Virus record (IMG/VR): IMGVR_UViG_3300022696_000140
Location: 1 to 55,693 of that record
Source: a virus
Direction: 5' to 3' (one strand)
Length of the DNA: 55,693 nucleotides
A model generated the notes under the pieces. The model was not told where the DNA came from. It searched no databases and saw only the letters and a program-made list of their open reading frames with translations. The position numbers and the translations under genes are program-made. This document shows positions 5,742 through 12,594 of this stretch, piece by piece. Every line of letters begins with the position of its first letter. Position 1 is the stretch's first letter.

Positions 5742-6482
5742 TTAAAATGGTAAAATAACTCTCAATCTTTCATTGTCAACAACTCTAATTTCAAAAGTTG
5801 TAAAGTTTGATAGATTTGTTACTTCAACTCTATCCTCTTCTGAAGGGAAGTACCAATCTCCACAATCTGAAGTGTTTTTAAATGCTAAAATAATTTCACA
5901 TTCACCATTCACAAAATCCGCTCTAATAGGAAATCTATCAATATTAGTTTGAACAGGAATCAAAACATTATTTGTTATGTTAGTGTCAACTCCACTCTGA
6001 TCAGGAGTTAAAACTTGAAGTGTTAACATAACAGCGTCACAAATTTGAGACCAATCAGATGAACCTTGAGTTGGGGTATCTGTAGTGCTTGTTTCAATAA
6101 CTTCCCAAATTTTATTATTTCTAAAAACTTTATCACCTTGAACATATGTTCCTTCTGACCAATTAGAAACATCCTGTAAAATCAAATCTGCCGGTGCATT
6201 AGCTCTTAGTCCGGCAATACTTTTAGAAACAGAGAGCCATCTCTTGTTATCTTCAACTGAGAAATCTAACCCAGTAATATCATCATTAGTCCACACCAAT
6301 TCATACTCATCGCCGTTTTGGATTCGCACCTCTTCAGCACTTGTTGCTGTATAATAACTAATACCATTAAGATCACCGTTAGCATAATTGTTTGCAAATG
6401 CTTGCAATAAACCATCAGTAATTTCACTACTTCTTATTTCTACTACATTTTTATCTACCACCGTTGCTACAAGACTTAACAT
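5742..6482 (-). CDS. Virion-associated-like protein with inserted carbohydrate-binding-like module
   Basis: Start set at MLSLVATVVDK, directly after GGAGGAG; the frame is open further upstream. About 246 aa. Residues ~57-100 (EYELVWTNDDI..LDFSVEDNKRWL) and the end align with the 188-aa protein encoded at 48451-49017 in the rightward structural block, so the two are paralogues. Between the shared halves this copy has an extra segment (residues ~110-153) of the form W-S-x-G-T-Y-V-x-G-D-x-V-x-x-N-N-K-I-W-E, ending P-x-x-G-x-x-x-W, like chitin/cellulose-binding modules of the CBM5/12 type. Surface or fibre role inferred. Confidence 0.65.
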   Translation of the reverse strand: MLSLVATVVDKNVVEIRSSEITDGLLQAFANNYANGDLNGISYYTATSAEEVRIQNGDEYELVWTNDDITGLDFSVEDNKRWLSVSKSIAGLRANAPADLILQDVSNWSEGTYVQGDKVFRNNKIWEVIETSTTDTPTQGSSDWSQICDAVMLTLQVLTPDQSGVDTNITNNVLIPVQTNIDRFPIRADFVNGECEIILAFKNTSDCGDWYFPSEEDRVEVTNLSNFTTFEIRVVDNERLRVILPF

Positions 6483-6727
6483 TGTTCTCCTCCATTTTTC
6501 TTCCAATATTTATATTCTCTTCGTGTTATTTGTTGAGAATTAATAATTGAAAATTCTAAATCATCTGATGATTCTCTTAACTCTAACAAAAAAGATACAG
6601 GGCTTTGTTTAACACAGACTGTTTTAAGAAGTGCTGGTTTGATCGTATTAGGATTTTTTTTCTGACTTGCATATGTAATAAGAAAATAACTTCCAAAACT
6701 CAATCTCAATTTTTGAATTTTTGCCAT
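6476..6727 (-). CDS. Hypothetical protein, 83 aa
   Basis: Begins MAKIQKLRLSFGSYF, with GGAGG upstream. It ends 7 nt inside the next gene, and its last codons form that gene's ribosome site, so the two are coupled. A TATAAATA late core lies ~32 nt upstream. Probably a small virion or assembly protein by context; no recognised domain. Confidence 0.65.
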   Translation of the reverse strand: MAKIQKLRLSFGSYFLITYASQKKNPNTIKPALLKTVCVKQSPVSFLLELRESSDDLEFSIINSQQITRREYKYWKKNGGEQC

Positions 6728-6758
6728 TCTTTACCTCCATTTAATGAATGTTCATTCA

Positions 6759-6766
6759 TATTTATA
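6759..6766 (-). promoter_or_regulatory. T4-type late promoter core before the 83-aa gene
   Basis: TATAAATA on the minus strand, followed by a 16-base inverted repeat (ATGAATGTTCATTCAT) in the leader and GGAGG before the ATG. It drives the two-gene unit ending at the terminator near 5710. Confidence 0.65.
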
Positions 6767-6779
6767 ATATTTACACAAA

Positions 6780-6863
6780 TACTCATGGTGGGACTCGAAC
6801 CCACAAGAACTATTGTTCACTGGATTTTAAGTCCAGAGCGTTTACCAATTTCGCCACATGAGC
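6780..6863 (-). tRNA. tRNA-Leu (anticodon TAA)
   Basis: Class II tRNA with a long variable arm. Acceptor GCTCATG/CATGAGT, anticodon stem CTGGA/TCCAG with loop CTTAAAA giving TAA, T-arm TGGG/CCCA with TTCGAGT. CCA not encoded. It reads TTA. Confidence 0.95.
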
Positions 6864-6869
6864 AATTTA

Positions 6870-7034
6870 TTATCTAAAAAAACCTAAAACATCGAACAGT
6901 GAATAACCAGCAATTTCAAGAATGATTACAATATATAAAATATTAAAACCAAATGAAAATAAATTAACAAATCCTTTTGTTAAAAGTTTAAAAACCATCA
7001 TAATTAGAAATATTATTGTTAACAAAAATATCAT
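6870..7034 (-). CDS. Small membrane protein, 54 aa
   Basis: ATG preceded by GAGGA at 9-10 nt. Two hydrophobic stretches (MIFLLTIIFLIMMVF; FGFNILYIVIILEIAGY) suggest one or two membrane helices. It lies between tRNA-Leu and another small membrane protein. A lysis-accessory or superinfection role is possible but unsupported. Confidence 0.6.
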   Translation of the reverse strand: MIFLLTIIFLIMMVFKLLTKGFVNLFSFGFNILYIVIILEIAGYSLFDVLGFFR

Positions 7035-7050
7035 TTTATACAATCCTCAG

Positions 7051-7269
7051 TCATTTTTTAATATTATCATCATTCAACGTTTTTTTAATATTATCATCAT
7101 TCAACGTTATAAGATCATTTTTAATATACCAGTCTATAACCTGAGCAAGTCTAATTTCAACAATTTTAGATGTTTTTGCTGTCATAAATTTATAAACAAC
7201 ATTTCCCGATGCTATTGATCCAATAACAACTCCCAACAAGAAAGAAAAGTCTGATGATATGTTAATCAT
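7051..7269 (-). CDS. Small membrane-anchored protein with duplicated tail, 72 aa
   Basis: N-terminal hydrophobic segment (FSFLLGVVIGSIASG), then a charged part. AAGGA precedes the ATG. The last 18 residues are TLNDDNIKK twice, encoded by a perfect 27-bp tandem duplication, so the tail grew recently. Function unknown. Confidence 0.65.
   Translation of the reverse strand: MINISSDFSFLLGVVIGSIASGNVVYKFMTAKTSKIVEIRLAQVIDWYIKNDLITLNDDNIKKTLNDDNIKK
7054..7107 (-). repeat. 27-bp perfect tandem duplication
   Basis: Two identical 27-base units (7054-7080 and 7081-7107) at the 3' end of the 72-aa gene. They keep the reading frame and add one TLNDDNIKK unit. Confidence 0.9.
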
Positions 7270-7336
7270 AAATATCCTTTATTAATAAACTACTATACCG
7301 AAGTTTTAATTTTGTGTTGCCGCTCTTAATGCCGTG

Positions 7337-7426
7337 TTACCTCTCGCAATAACAAGCACCCCATGGTTGAGGATGTTTAGGCCAACGAATATATTCGTCC
7401 ACTTTTTCTGTATCATCTTTAAGCAT
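7337..7426 (-). CDS. Possible 29-aa Cys-containing ORF
   Basis: Begins MLKDDTEKVDEYIRWP and ends WGACYCER. AAAGGA lies 13 nt upstream, longer than ideal. It is the only plausible coding stretch in 7270-7616, the left edge of the higher-GC block. Low confidence. Confidence 0.35.
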   Translation of the reverse strand: MLKDDTEKVDEYIRWPKHPQPWGACYCER

Positions 7427-7515
7427 ATAAACTATAATTCCTTTCAAGCAAAATATTTACACAACGTTTTGGCAAATTGGGTGGAGTGACAGAGGCCCGT
7501 TCCAACTGGATTAAT

Positions 7516-7540
7516 GTTAGCACGGTGCACCGAAACTAAC
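7516..7540. repeat. Inverted repeat in the gap left of the 74-aa gene
   Basis: GTTAG and CTAAC flank the 10-base palindrome CGGTGCACCG. The surrounding 7427-7616 has no convincing ORF. It may be a terminator-like hairpin for the leftward 74-aa gene or an operator. Confidence 0.45.
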
Positions 7541-7616
7541 AAACTGAGTGTGCATGTCACATTTCACCCTTTGTCTGTTTGTTTTTTAATTTCCGCATAA
7601 TTGTTGTTATACGCAG

Positions 7617-7841
7617 TCATTCAGCTTTCTTGGCTGTTATTATTAAATGTGGTTTACCATCAACGGTTATTGTGTTTTCTGTCCCAGCTTCAAAGTAATC
7701 AATACATGCAGATAAAAACTCCTCTGTTTTGTCGCATTTACTTTGCCACACTTTACGACCTTTTGAGTCTTGTTTTATATTTCCAACATAAACCTTTTTT
7801 GTTAGTGGCGAAACTCCTATCTTTAATTTTTCATAAGCCAT
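7617..7841 (-). CDS. Small phage protein, DUF7446-like, 74 aa
   Basis: Begins MAYEKLKIGVSPLTKKVYVGNI. The K-I-G-V-S-P-L-T-x-x-x-Y-x-G opening is, from memory, that of a small family found in many phages (DUF7446); the assignment is unverified. Good AAAGGAG ribosome site. It is the first recognisable gene of the higher-GC block. Confidence 0.65.
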   Translation of the reverse strand: MAYEKLKIGVSPLTKKVYVGNIKQDSKGRKVWQSKCDKTEEFLSACIDYFEAGTENTITVDGKPHLIITAKKAE

Positions 7842-7912
7842 ATTTTCTCCTTTGCTGAATTATTGCATGCAATTACTTATACAGTGATTATTTTAATATA
7901 CGGTTGTTGTTG

Positions 7913-8206
7913 TTAATTACTGTTCACGTTTTCTTCCTTGTTTTTCTGTAGCATGTCCATTCCATCATCGTAATAGTCAACGTGTGAAGTGCAACCACAA
8001 CCACGGGGTTGACTAATAGAAACATACCCACATTTAGCACAAATGTACTGTTCACGCCAGTGCATGTCGTGGTTGCATTTTGTACTTGACTTGTTGTGTT
8101 TTGAAGGAATAGCCCTACAACCAGTACAAACTTTTGTAAGGAAGTAAGAATACCCCAACCACCATCCAACCAAAATTGATAACATCATACAAATAGTTAC
8201 AATCAT
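7913..8206 (-). CDS. Membrane-anchored zinc-ribbon-like protein, 97 aa
   Basis: N-terminal hydrophobic helix (MIVTICMMLSILVGWWLGY), then C-x2-C ... C ... H ... C-A-K-C-G-Y and C-G-C, a set of Cys and His suited to one or two zinc sites. The C-terminus is acidic and Asn-rich. It looks like a type II membrane protein with a cytoplasmic zinc domain. Function unknown. Confidence 0.6.
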   Translation of the reverse strand: MIVTICMMLSILVGWWLGYSYFLTKVCTGCRAIPSKHNKSSTKCNHDMHWREQYICAKCGYVSISQPRGCGCTSHVDYYDDGMDMLQKNKEENVNSN

Positions 8207-8248
8207 AATAGTCTATTTCAAAATTTTAATTAACATCAAACGTATGCA

Positions 8249-8635
8249 CTATTGCTGAAGTTGTGCAACTAATTTAAGTAATTTTCTGTGAATAGGACAG
8301 GTAAAGTCGTCATCGGATTTAATATCGTATTTCTTACGTACAAACTGTAATAGTTCCTTAACAGTTTGTACAATTTCCAGCATGATTCTGTTGTATGAAG
8401 TGGCTAATAGTTGCTCGTTTACCAGCACTACAATTTGATCAAGACGATCAACCGCTGGTATAGACGAATCTATGGCGATATAGCTGACCCTAAAAGCAAT
8501 TTCAGCCTTTAGCTGTTGCACGTCTGTGTTTGGTGACTCCTCTTTTAGAGGTTGCCGACCAATCTCCGCCACAACGCTGCAATTTGGATAATAATTTTTA
8601 AGCTGCTGATACTGATATTCCGTTACATTATACAA
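8249..8635 (-). CDS. Hypothetical protein, 128 aa, TTG start
   Basis: The start is TTG, five bases after AGGAGG; no in-frame ATG is better placed. Predicted mostly helical (residues ~40-125). Base composition is clearly richer in G+C than the replication genes. A sigma70-like promoter lies 12-41 nt upstream. Function unknown. Confidence 0.65.
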   Translation of the reverse strand: MYNVTEYQYQQLKNYYPNCSVVAEIGRQPLKEESPNTDVQQLKAEIAFRVSYIAIDSSIPAVDRLDQIVVLVNEQLLATSYNRIMLEIVQTVKELLQFVRKKYDIKSDDDFTCPIHRKLLKLVAQLQQ

Positions 8636-8646
8636 GGCAACCTCCT

Positions 8647-8676
8647 ATGATATGGTTCGCCAAACATTGTGTACAA
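8647..8676 (-). promoter_or_regulatory. sigma70-like promoter, first of a matched pair
   Basis: Minus strand TTGTAC (8671-8676), 18-nt spacer, TATCAT (8647-8652). The upstream bases ATCATACGTATAGTTGTAC are identical in the second promoter at 9166-9195. It serves the 128-aa gene. Confidence 0.65.
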
Positions 8677-8715
8677 CTATACGTATGATACATGTATGCT
8701 GTAAAGTGATCCACC

Positions 8716-8817
8716 TTAATATAAGCAAACAAAACACCGTGTTAGGAATCTAACCCAAATAATACCCACACCTATTGCGGCTTGGTCACGGCGATTTACA
8801 TGTTTGCCTATAATCAT
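8716..8817 (-). CDS. Possible 33-aa hydrophobic ORF
   Basis: Begins MIIGKHVNRRDQAAIGVGII and ends with a hydrophobic Cys-containing tail. No ribosome site is visible. It lies between two promoter-bearing genes; otherwise 8690-8851 holds nothing recognisable. Confidence 0.25.
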   Translation of the reverse strand: MIIGKHVNRRDQAAIGVGIIWVRFLTRCFVCLY

Positions 8818-8851
8818 AAATAGCTCACGTTATTTCTTACAACGTCTCTCG

Positions 8852-9154
8852 CTATTGTGCTGTTTTCAATGGCATAATAGCGCTGTTGTACGATGTGCCT
8901 GTGCGCTCCTTGAATTTATGAGCGGCGCACCACCAAATTTCTGTTTCATTTTCAAATATTTCACCTTCGTAAAACTCCAATATTTCTAATTCGCAAACAA
9001 CCGCCTCGCAAATCTCACAAGTGTACGCGTTATATAACGTATCATCAACAATCTTTTGCATGGTCACACGCCGTCCCTTTGGGATAATACCACAGCAACC
9101 GACACACGTATGCTCCTTGCGAGTGATTACTTTATCGTTAAATATTACATCCAT
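8852..9154 (-). CDS. Cys-rich putative zinc protein, 100 aa
   Basis: Contains C-x2-C-C near residues 17-21, C-E-I-C near 46-49, then C and W-W-C-A-A-H near 74-78, a pattern compatible with a treble-clef or zinc-ribbon fold. Preceded by its own sigma70-like promoter and GGAG. Probably an early accessory gene of the higher-GC block. Confidence 0.65.
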   Translation of the reverse strand: MDVIFNDKVITRKEHTCVGCCGIIPKGRRVTMQKIVDDTLYNAYTCEICEAVVCELEILEFYEGEIFENETEIWWCAAHKFKERTGTSYNSAIMPLKTAQ

Positions 9155-9165
9155 TAGCCACTCCT

Positions 9166-9195
9166 ATAATATTGTCGCACAGGCATTTTGTACAA
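9166..9195 (-). promoter_or_regulatory. sigma70-like promoter, second of a matched pair
   Basis: TTGTAC (9190-9195), 18-nt spacer, TATTAT (9166-9171), with the same upstream ATCATACGTATAG element as the promoter at 8647-8676. It serves the 100-aa Cys-rich gene. Confidence 0.65.
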
Positions 9196-9214
9196 CTATA
9201 CGTATGATGCACTT

Positions 9215-9439
9215 TTAACGCACATCTTTTTTAATAAAAACATTGAACATTTTCAAAATCCTTGCATAAACAACATTCTGATCAGATTGAATATCTTTTA
9301 TGCTATCGAACTCTTTCAATATTTTATAGTATAAATACTTAGCTTCTCTAACATAAGAATTGTATTTAAATCTAACATCAAGATATAAAATAAGAAAAAT
9401 TATATTTGATATTAATAGAATGATGTAACCACTATCCAT
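9215..9439 (-). CDS. Small membrane protein, 74 aa
   Basis: Start set at MDSGYIILLISNIIF because this ATG overlaps the upstream stop (ATGGATAG). N-terminal membrane helix (residues ~4-22), then a charged helical region. It looks like a spanin- or lysis-accessory-sized inner-membrane protein, but there is no specific evidence. Confidence 0.55.
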   Translation of the reverse strand: MDSGYIILLISNIIFLILYLDVRFKYNSYVREAKYLYYKILKEFDSIKDIQSDQNVVYARILKMFNVFIKKDVR

Positions 9440-9704
9440 TCCACAAACCTTTTTTAATTTCACTACTCAATTTATAAACATATATATTACTAACTTTCTT
9501 GTTAGCATTTTCGTTTATTTTTTTAAGACACTCAATAGGACGCATTCCAGATTTCAACATCTGGACAATTGCGTTTCTTTTATTAGGATATGATATTCCA
9601 TCGATCTCAATACCCCAAGATTTCTTTTTTTCTTCTTCGATTTTCGATTCTTTTTCTTCTTTAGCTTTTTCTAAAGACTTTTGAATAGTAGTCAACTCAT
9701 CCAT
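9432..9704 (-). CDS. Hypothetical coiled-coil and helix-turn-helix-like protein, 90 aa
   Basis: Charged coiled coil over residues ~1-30 (KAKEEKESKIEEEKKK), then a C-terminal region (KRNAIVQMLKSGMRPIECLKKI...VYKLSSEI) that could form a helix-turn-helix. It overlaps the next gene. A regulatory role is only a suggestion. Confidence 0.6.
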   Translation of the reverse strand: MDELTTIQKSLEKAKEEKESKIEEEKKKSWGIEIDGISYPNKRNAIVQMLKSGMRPIECLKKINENANKKVSNIYVYKLSSEIKKGLWNG

Positions 9705-9716
9705 TTTTCTTTTCCT

Positions 9717-10670
9717 TTATTGAAGATGTATTTTTAAAAAATTATTATCAATTATACTACCAATTGAAGGAACTTCCCTTTTTAATAGTCTCCCAAGAAG
9801 ATCAAATTTTACATTTTTTCTACCATCATTAAGATTATATTTTATTTTTCTATTGTCAATCTTATTTGTGATTTTTTTGTCGTAATCATATTCAATATGA
9901 GAGAACATAGCCCATCTATCAACATCGGAATTATACCCCCAAGATTCTACTCTCACCAAATAACCATCTTCATCATAATAATATACTTTCTTGCTATTGT
10001 TGTTTAAAAACTCAAGAAGTCTACAATCACCACCAAAAACATAATCATAATTGTTGGTTTTTTTAATTAGATTGTTAGTATGATCATAATAAACTGTAGA
10101 ATCTAATAATCCACAACGATATTTAAATTCACTTTTAGATACAGGAGTATTATTATTTACAATTTCCTCAGACATTAATAATCCGTTTTGATAAATTTTT
10201 ATAATTTTTGAAGTTTGATAACTATTACTATCTGAGTTAACAGTTTTTATTAGTTGTCCATTTAAATTAAAATAATCGGTTGTGTTATTAGCATTGCTAA
10301 CTCTAATATAACCAGTATCGGTCTTTGTTATTGTATATTTTTGATTTTGTAAAATCGAATATCCAAAAACCTCACTAACGATACCATATTCGTATTTAAT
10401 TAATTTCATGAATATGGTTCTTCGATAATCAAAAATAGAATCATACACCACTTTAAATAGAGAATCTATCCCATCCCCTCTTTTCCATATCTTCTCATTA
10501 CCATCAATCACTGATCTAACCAATCTCTGAGAATCATCATATTCGACTTTATAAGACGTTGAATATTTGAATTGCCCTCTCTCATAGTAAGATTTCACAT
10601 AGCTACTGTCAATCTGAGAGAAGCATATTGACAGAAGTGAAAGGATTAAAAAAATCATTTTGTTGAACAT
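9717..10670 (-). CDS. Secreted YD-rich protein with signal peptide, 317 aa
   Basis: Signal peptide: MFNKMIFLILSLLSICFSQ with cleavage likely after Ser/Gln ~18-19. The rest is short beta-type repeats with Y-D, D-E-D-G-Y-L and N-Y-D motifs, like bacterial YD or YwqK-type repeat proteins. The C-terminal segment F-D-L-L-G-R-L-L-K recalls the Y-D-x-x-G-R core of secretion-tail domains in Bacteroidetes and Fibrobacteres. Unusual for a phage and probably host-derived; it may act at the cell surface. AAAGGAG precedes the start. Confidence 0.6.
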   Translation of the reverse strand: MFNKMIFLILSLLSICFSQIDSSYVKSYYERGQFKYSTSYKVEYDDSQRLVRSVIDGNEKIWKRGDGIDSLFKVVYDSIFDYRRTIFMKLIKYEYGIVSEVFGYSILQNQKYTITKTDTGYIRVSNANNTTDYFNLNGQLIKTVNSDSNSYQTSKIIKIYQNGLLMSEEIVNNNTPVSKSEFKYRCGLLDSTVYYDHTNNLIKKTNNYDYVFGGDCRLLEFLNNNSKKVYYYDEDGYLVRVESWGYNSDVDRWAMFSHIEYDYDKKITNKIDNRKIKYNLNDGRKNVKFDLLGRLLKREVPSIGSIIDNNFLKIHLQ

Positions 10671-10695
10671 GGTGAATCTCCTTTTTTAAAAATTG

Positions 10696-11136
10696 TTATT
10701 TCACTGGCCAAATGTAAGCTCCGTCAATGGGCACATTCCAGTATTTTTTGTAATGTTCCGGATTTTTCCTGCTCAGGTTTGATTGATGGGATTCGTGGAA
10801 TGGTGACCATCCAATCCACCAAGGCATATCAGAGGCTTTTGGAAATCTAAAATTTATGTTAGTAATGTTAGATTCTACCAATTCTAACATTTTGTTTTCG
10901 CAGGTATCTTTATATCCTCTACCTCTCCACTCATGGCAGATAGCACTACCATAATTTAGAAGCATGATCGGATAATCTTTCCACATTTTAACTGCTGGAT
11001 GATTTTTCCATCCATAATCATCGAGCAGAATTGATTTTAAAATCTGAAAAGTCTCAACTCTTTGTTTGCCGAGTCTTTTCATATCCAAAACTGATGCGGA
11101 TTTTTTAAAATCTGGATAAGGTAAAAATGTTTGCAT
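10696..11136 (-). CDS. Pyrimidine-dimer DNA glycosylase-like protein (MSMEG_6728/Pyr_excise type)
   Basis: 146 aa, beginning MQTFLPYPDFKKSASVLDMK, then K-R-L-G-K-Q-R-V-E, H-P-A-V-K-M-W and H-E-W-R-G-R-G-Y-K-D, the conserved blocks of a bacterial and phage family annotated as pyrimidine-dimer DNA glycosylase (T4 DenV-related). Repair of UV damage is inferred from family naming only. It is expressed behind cassette D, with AAGGAAG before the ATG. Confidence 0.7.
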   Translation of the reverse strand: MQTFLPYPDFKKSASVLDMKRLGKQRVETFQILKSILLDDYGWKNHPAVKMWKDYPIMLLNYGSAICHEWRGRGYKDTCENKMLELVESNITNINFRFPKASDMPWWIGWSPFHESHQSNLSRKNPEHYKKYWNVPIDGAYIWPVK

Positions 11137-11143
11137 CTCAAAA

Positions 11144-11212
11144 CTTCCTTTTTGGTTTGTTTTTGGTTGAGGCCCCTTGCCTCAACCTCTACTAATAATA
11201 TATATAATGGTA
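11144..11212 (-). repeat. Late-promoter/hairpin cassette, copy D (truncated, hairpin only)
   Basis: Contains the AT run and the 9-bp hairpin but lacks AATACTTGCGC and the late box, because the upstream gene ends immediately before it. The gene behind it (10696-11136) would be transcribed by read-through from cassette E. Confidence 0.8.
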
Positions 11213-11230
11213 AAAGAAAAACAAACACAT

Positions 11231-11596
11231 TTAAAGTATTTCTAAATGCATATCCTCCCCTTTGTTTATTGCTGAGTAAAACCATACACCATTTTGAAAA
11301 ACGTATATGTATTCTGCATCAGATGCATCGCAATAATCTTGCAATTTTTCTCTATATACATTCTTGGAATAAAAACCGTCAGATAAATGATTGATACTTC
11401 CATCCTCTTCAAAATTTTTGATGTCATTGCCGTTACCATCACCATCAAAAATTTCATCTGGATGTTTTGAGTTGATGCCATTATAATGGGTTTTTAAGAT
11501 TTTACCATTATATTCTGGATAACCATCATAGTGACAATAAATTACGTCATATCTATTGTCCTCTACTAATCTTGCGATAAGTGATCTTGTGGCCAT
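11231..11596 (-). CDS. Conserved phage hypothetical protein, 121 aa
   Basis: Begins MATRSLIARL and contains I-Y-C-H-Y-D-G-Y-P-E (residues ~19-28), the hallmark of a common phage family of unknown function, then an Asp/Gly-rich middle. GGAG precedes the ATG and cassette E lies immediately upstream, so late expression is likely. Confidence 0.75.
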   Translation of the reverse strand: MATRSLIARLVEDNRYDVIYCHYDGYPEYNGKILKTHYNGINSKHPDEIFDGDGNGNDIKNFEEDGSINHLSDGFYSKNVYREKLQDYCDASDAEYIYVFQNGVWFYSAINKGEDMHLEIL

Positions 11597-11599
11597 TTT

Positions 11600-11702
11600 T
11601 CCATCTCCTTTTTTGGTTTTCTTGGTTGAGGCCCCTCACCTCAACCTCTACTAATAATATATATAATGGCACTATCGTGCGCAAGTATTATTTATATAAA
11701 TA
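11600..11702 (-). repeat. Late-promoter/hairpin cassette, copy E
   Basis: Palindromic late box at 11689-11702 and the hairpin. One stem pair has changed from C-G to T-G relative to other copies, leaving the stem intact. It drives the 121-aa gene and, via copy D, the glycosylase-like gene. Confidence 0.85.
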
Positions 11703-11734
11703 TTAGATTTTTTTGAGAAAAATGGGGAAATGAT

Positions 11735-11761
11735 ATAAAAAAAGGCTCAAAAATGAGCCTT
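11735..11761 (-). terminator. Intrinsic terminator
   Basis: Minus-strand AAGGCTCA/TGAGCCTT stem with a 4-nt loop, followed by seven T. It ends the leftward operon carrying the 55-, 85- and 26-aa genes, just before cassette E. Confidence 0.85.
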
Positions 11762-11840
11762 AATAAAAAATCATGATAGCAATATATGAAAGTATCAAAA
11801 AATAAGCAGAAATTTCATATGCTATAGAATCTTTCATCAT
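11760..11840 (-). CDS. Tiny membrane peptide, 26 aa
   Basis: MMKDSIAYEISAYFLILS and then a hydrophobic end (YIAIMIFY): one predicted membrane helix. Its ATG overlaps the upstream stop as ATGA, and its own stop touches the terminator stem, so it looks like a true last gene of the operon. Function unknown. Confidence 0.45.
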   Translation of the reverse strand: MMKDSIAYEISAYFLILSYIAIMIFY

Positions 11841-12094
11841 AGCTGACTCTCTAACAAATTAATTCTTCTTCTCAATTCTTCAAACTGTCTCGGACTCAAA
11901 CTATCTTTTCTAACGGCAAGATCATATTCTAATCTTAAAGAATCAAGCTCTTCAACAATTTTAGAATTATCTTTTTTATTATTCTTAGAAACGTCTTCTT
12001 TTTCTTCTGACGCTTTATCTACTAACGTAGAGTTTTCATCAATCTTAACATCATCATAAGCGACTTCATTTAATACTTTTTTTTGTTTAGCCAT
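11837..12094 (-). CDS. Acidic coiled-coil protein, 85 aa
   Basis: Start set at MAKQKKVLNEV, where GAGGAT lies 9 nt upstream. Acidic linker, then a coiled coil (residues ~45-85, EELDSLRLEYDLAVRK...LRRRINLLES). No known domain. Confidence 0.6.
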   Translation of the reverse strand: MAKQKKVLNEVAYDDVKIDENSTLVDKASEEKEDVSKNNKKDNSKIVEELDSLRLEYDLAVRKDSLSPRQFEELRRRINLLESQL

Positions 12095-12095
12095 T

Positions 12096-12263
12096 TTAAT
12101 AATCCTCATCTTCCATATAATCTAAAAAATTGTTTTTATTTATCTTTTCTCTTTTGTAAGGTCTGTTCTTTTTTCTAATCGCTTTTTCAAGTTTATCCTC
12201 AGCAGTTTCAATATTCTCCCCAATACTATCTTTGGGGATTTTAATATCTTTAATCTCAAGCAT
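12096..12263 (-). CDS. Small charged protein, 55 aa
   Basis: Begins MLEIKDIKIPKDSIGENIE; Lys/Glu-rich with an acidic tail (MEDEDY). GAGGA precedes the ATG. First gene behind an overlapping early/late promoter. I could not match it to gp33 or another T4 regulator. Confidence 0.6.
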   Translation of the reverse strand: MLEIKDIKIPKDSIGENIETAEDKLEKAIRKKNRPYKREKINKNNFLDYMEDEDY

Positions 12264-12303
12264 ATAAACTACATCCTCTTTCTTTTTTATAAAATAAAAC
12301 TTT

Positions 12304-12332
12304 AATATAATTATTTATATTTTAATTGTCAA
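12304..12332 (-). promoter_or_regulatory. sigma70-like promoter with an embedded late-promoter core
   Basis: Minus strand TTGACA (12327-12332), exactly 17 nt, then TATATT (12304-12309). The spacer contains TATAAATA (12312-12319). Host polymerase early and gp55 polymerase late could both start the 55/85/26-aa operon from one site. Confidence 0.65.
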
Positions 12333-12592
12333 TATGGGGTTTTGTCTCCAGTCAATATGTCAGCTTGTTCAGAAACACTTTTATTTTTCTTCCAAGCCTT
12401 CTTCCCATATTCATAATCATAACCACCAACCACATCAAAACTTTGACCACTAACAGAGAACTGTTTTACTAACTTTCCAGTATTGCATTTTGGACAATTT
12501 TCTGGAACCTGCATAGATTTTGGTAGACTACTGTTTGTTGAAAATTCTTGAACAACACCACAATGATCACATTTAAAATCGAACAATGGCAT
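12329..12592 (-). CDS. FmdB-type zinc-ribbon protein, 87 aa
   Basis: Begins MPLFDFKCDHCGVVQEF, then C-P-K-C near residue 34: two C-x2-C knuckles, as in the FmdB family of small zinc-ribbon proteins. Such proteins are often called regulators but are biochemically poorly defined. Its stop overlaps the -35 element of the downstream promoter. Confidence 0.75.
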   Translation of the reverse strand: MPLFDFKCDHCGVVQEFSTNSSLPKSMQVPENCPKCNTGKLVKQFSVSGQSFDVVGGYDYEYGKKAWKKNKSVSEQADILTGDKTPY

Positions 12593-12594
12593 AA

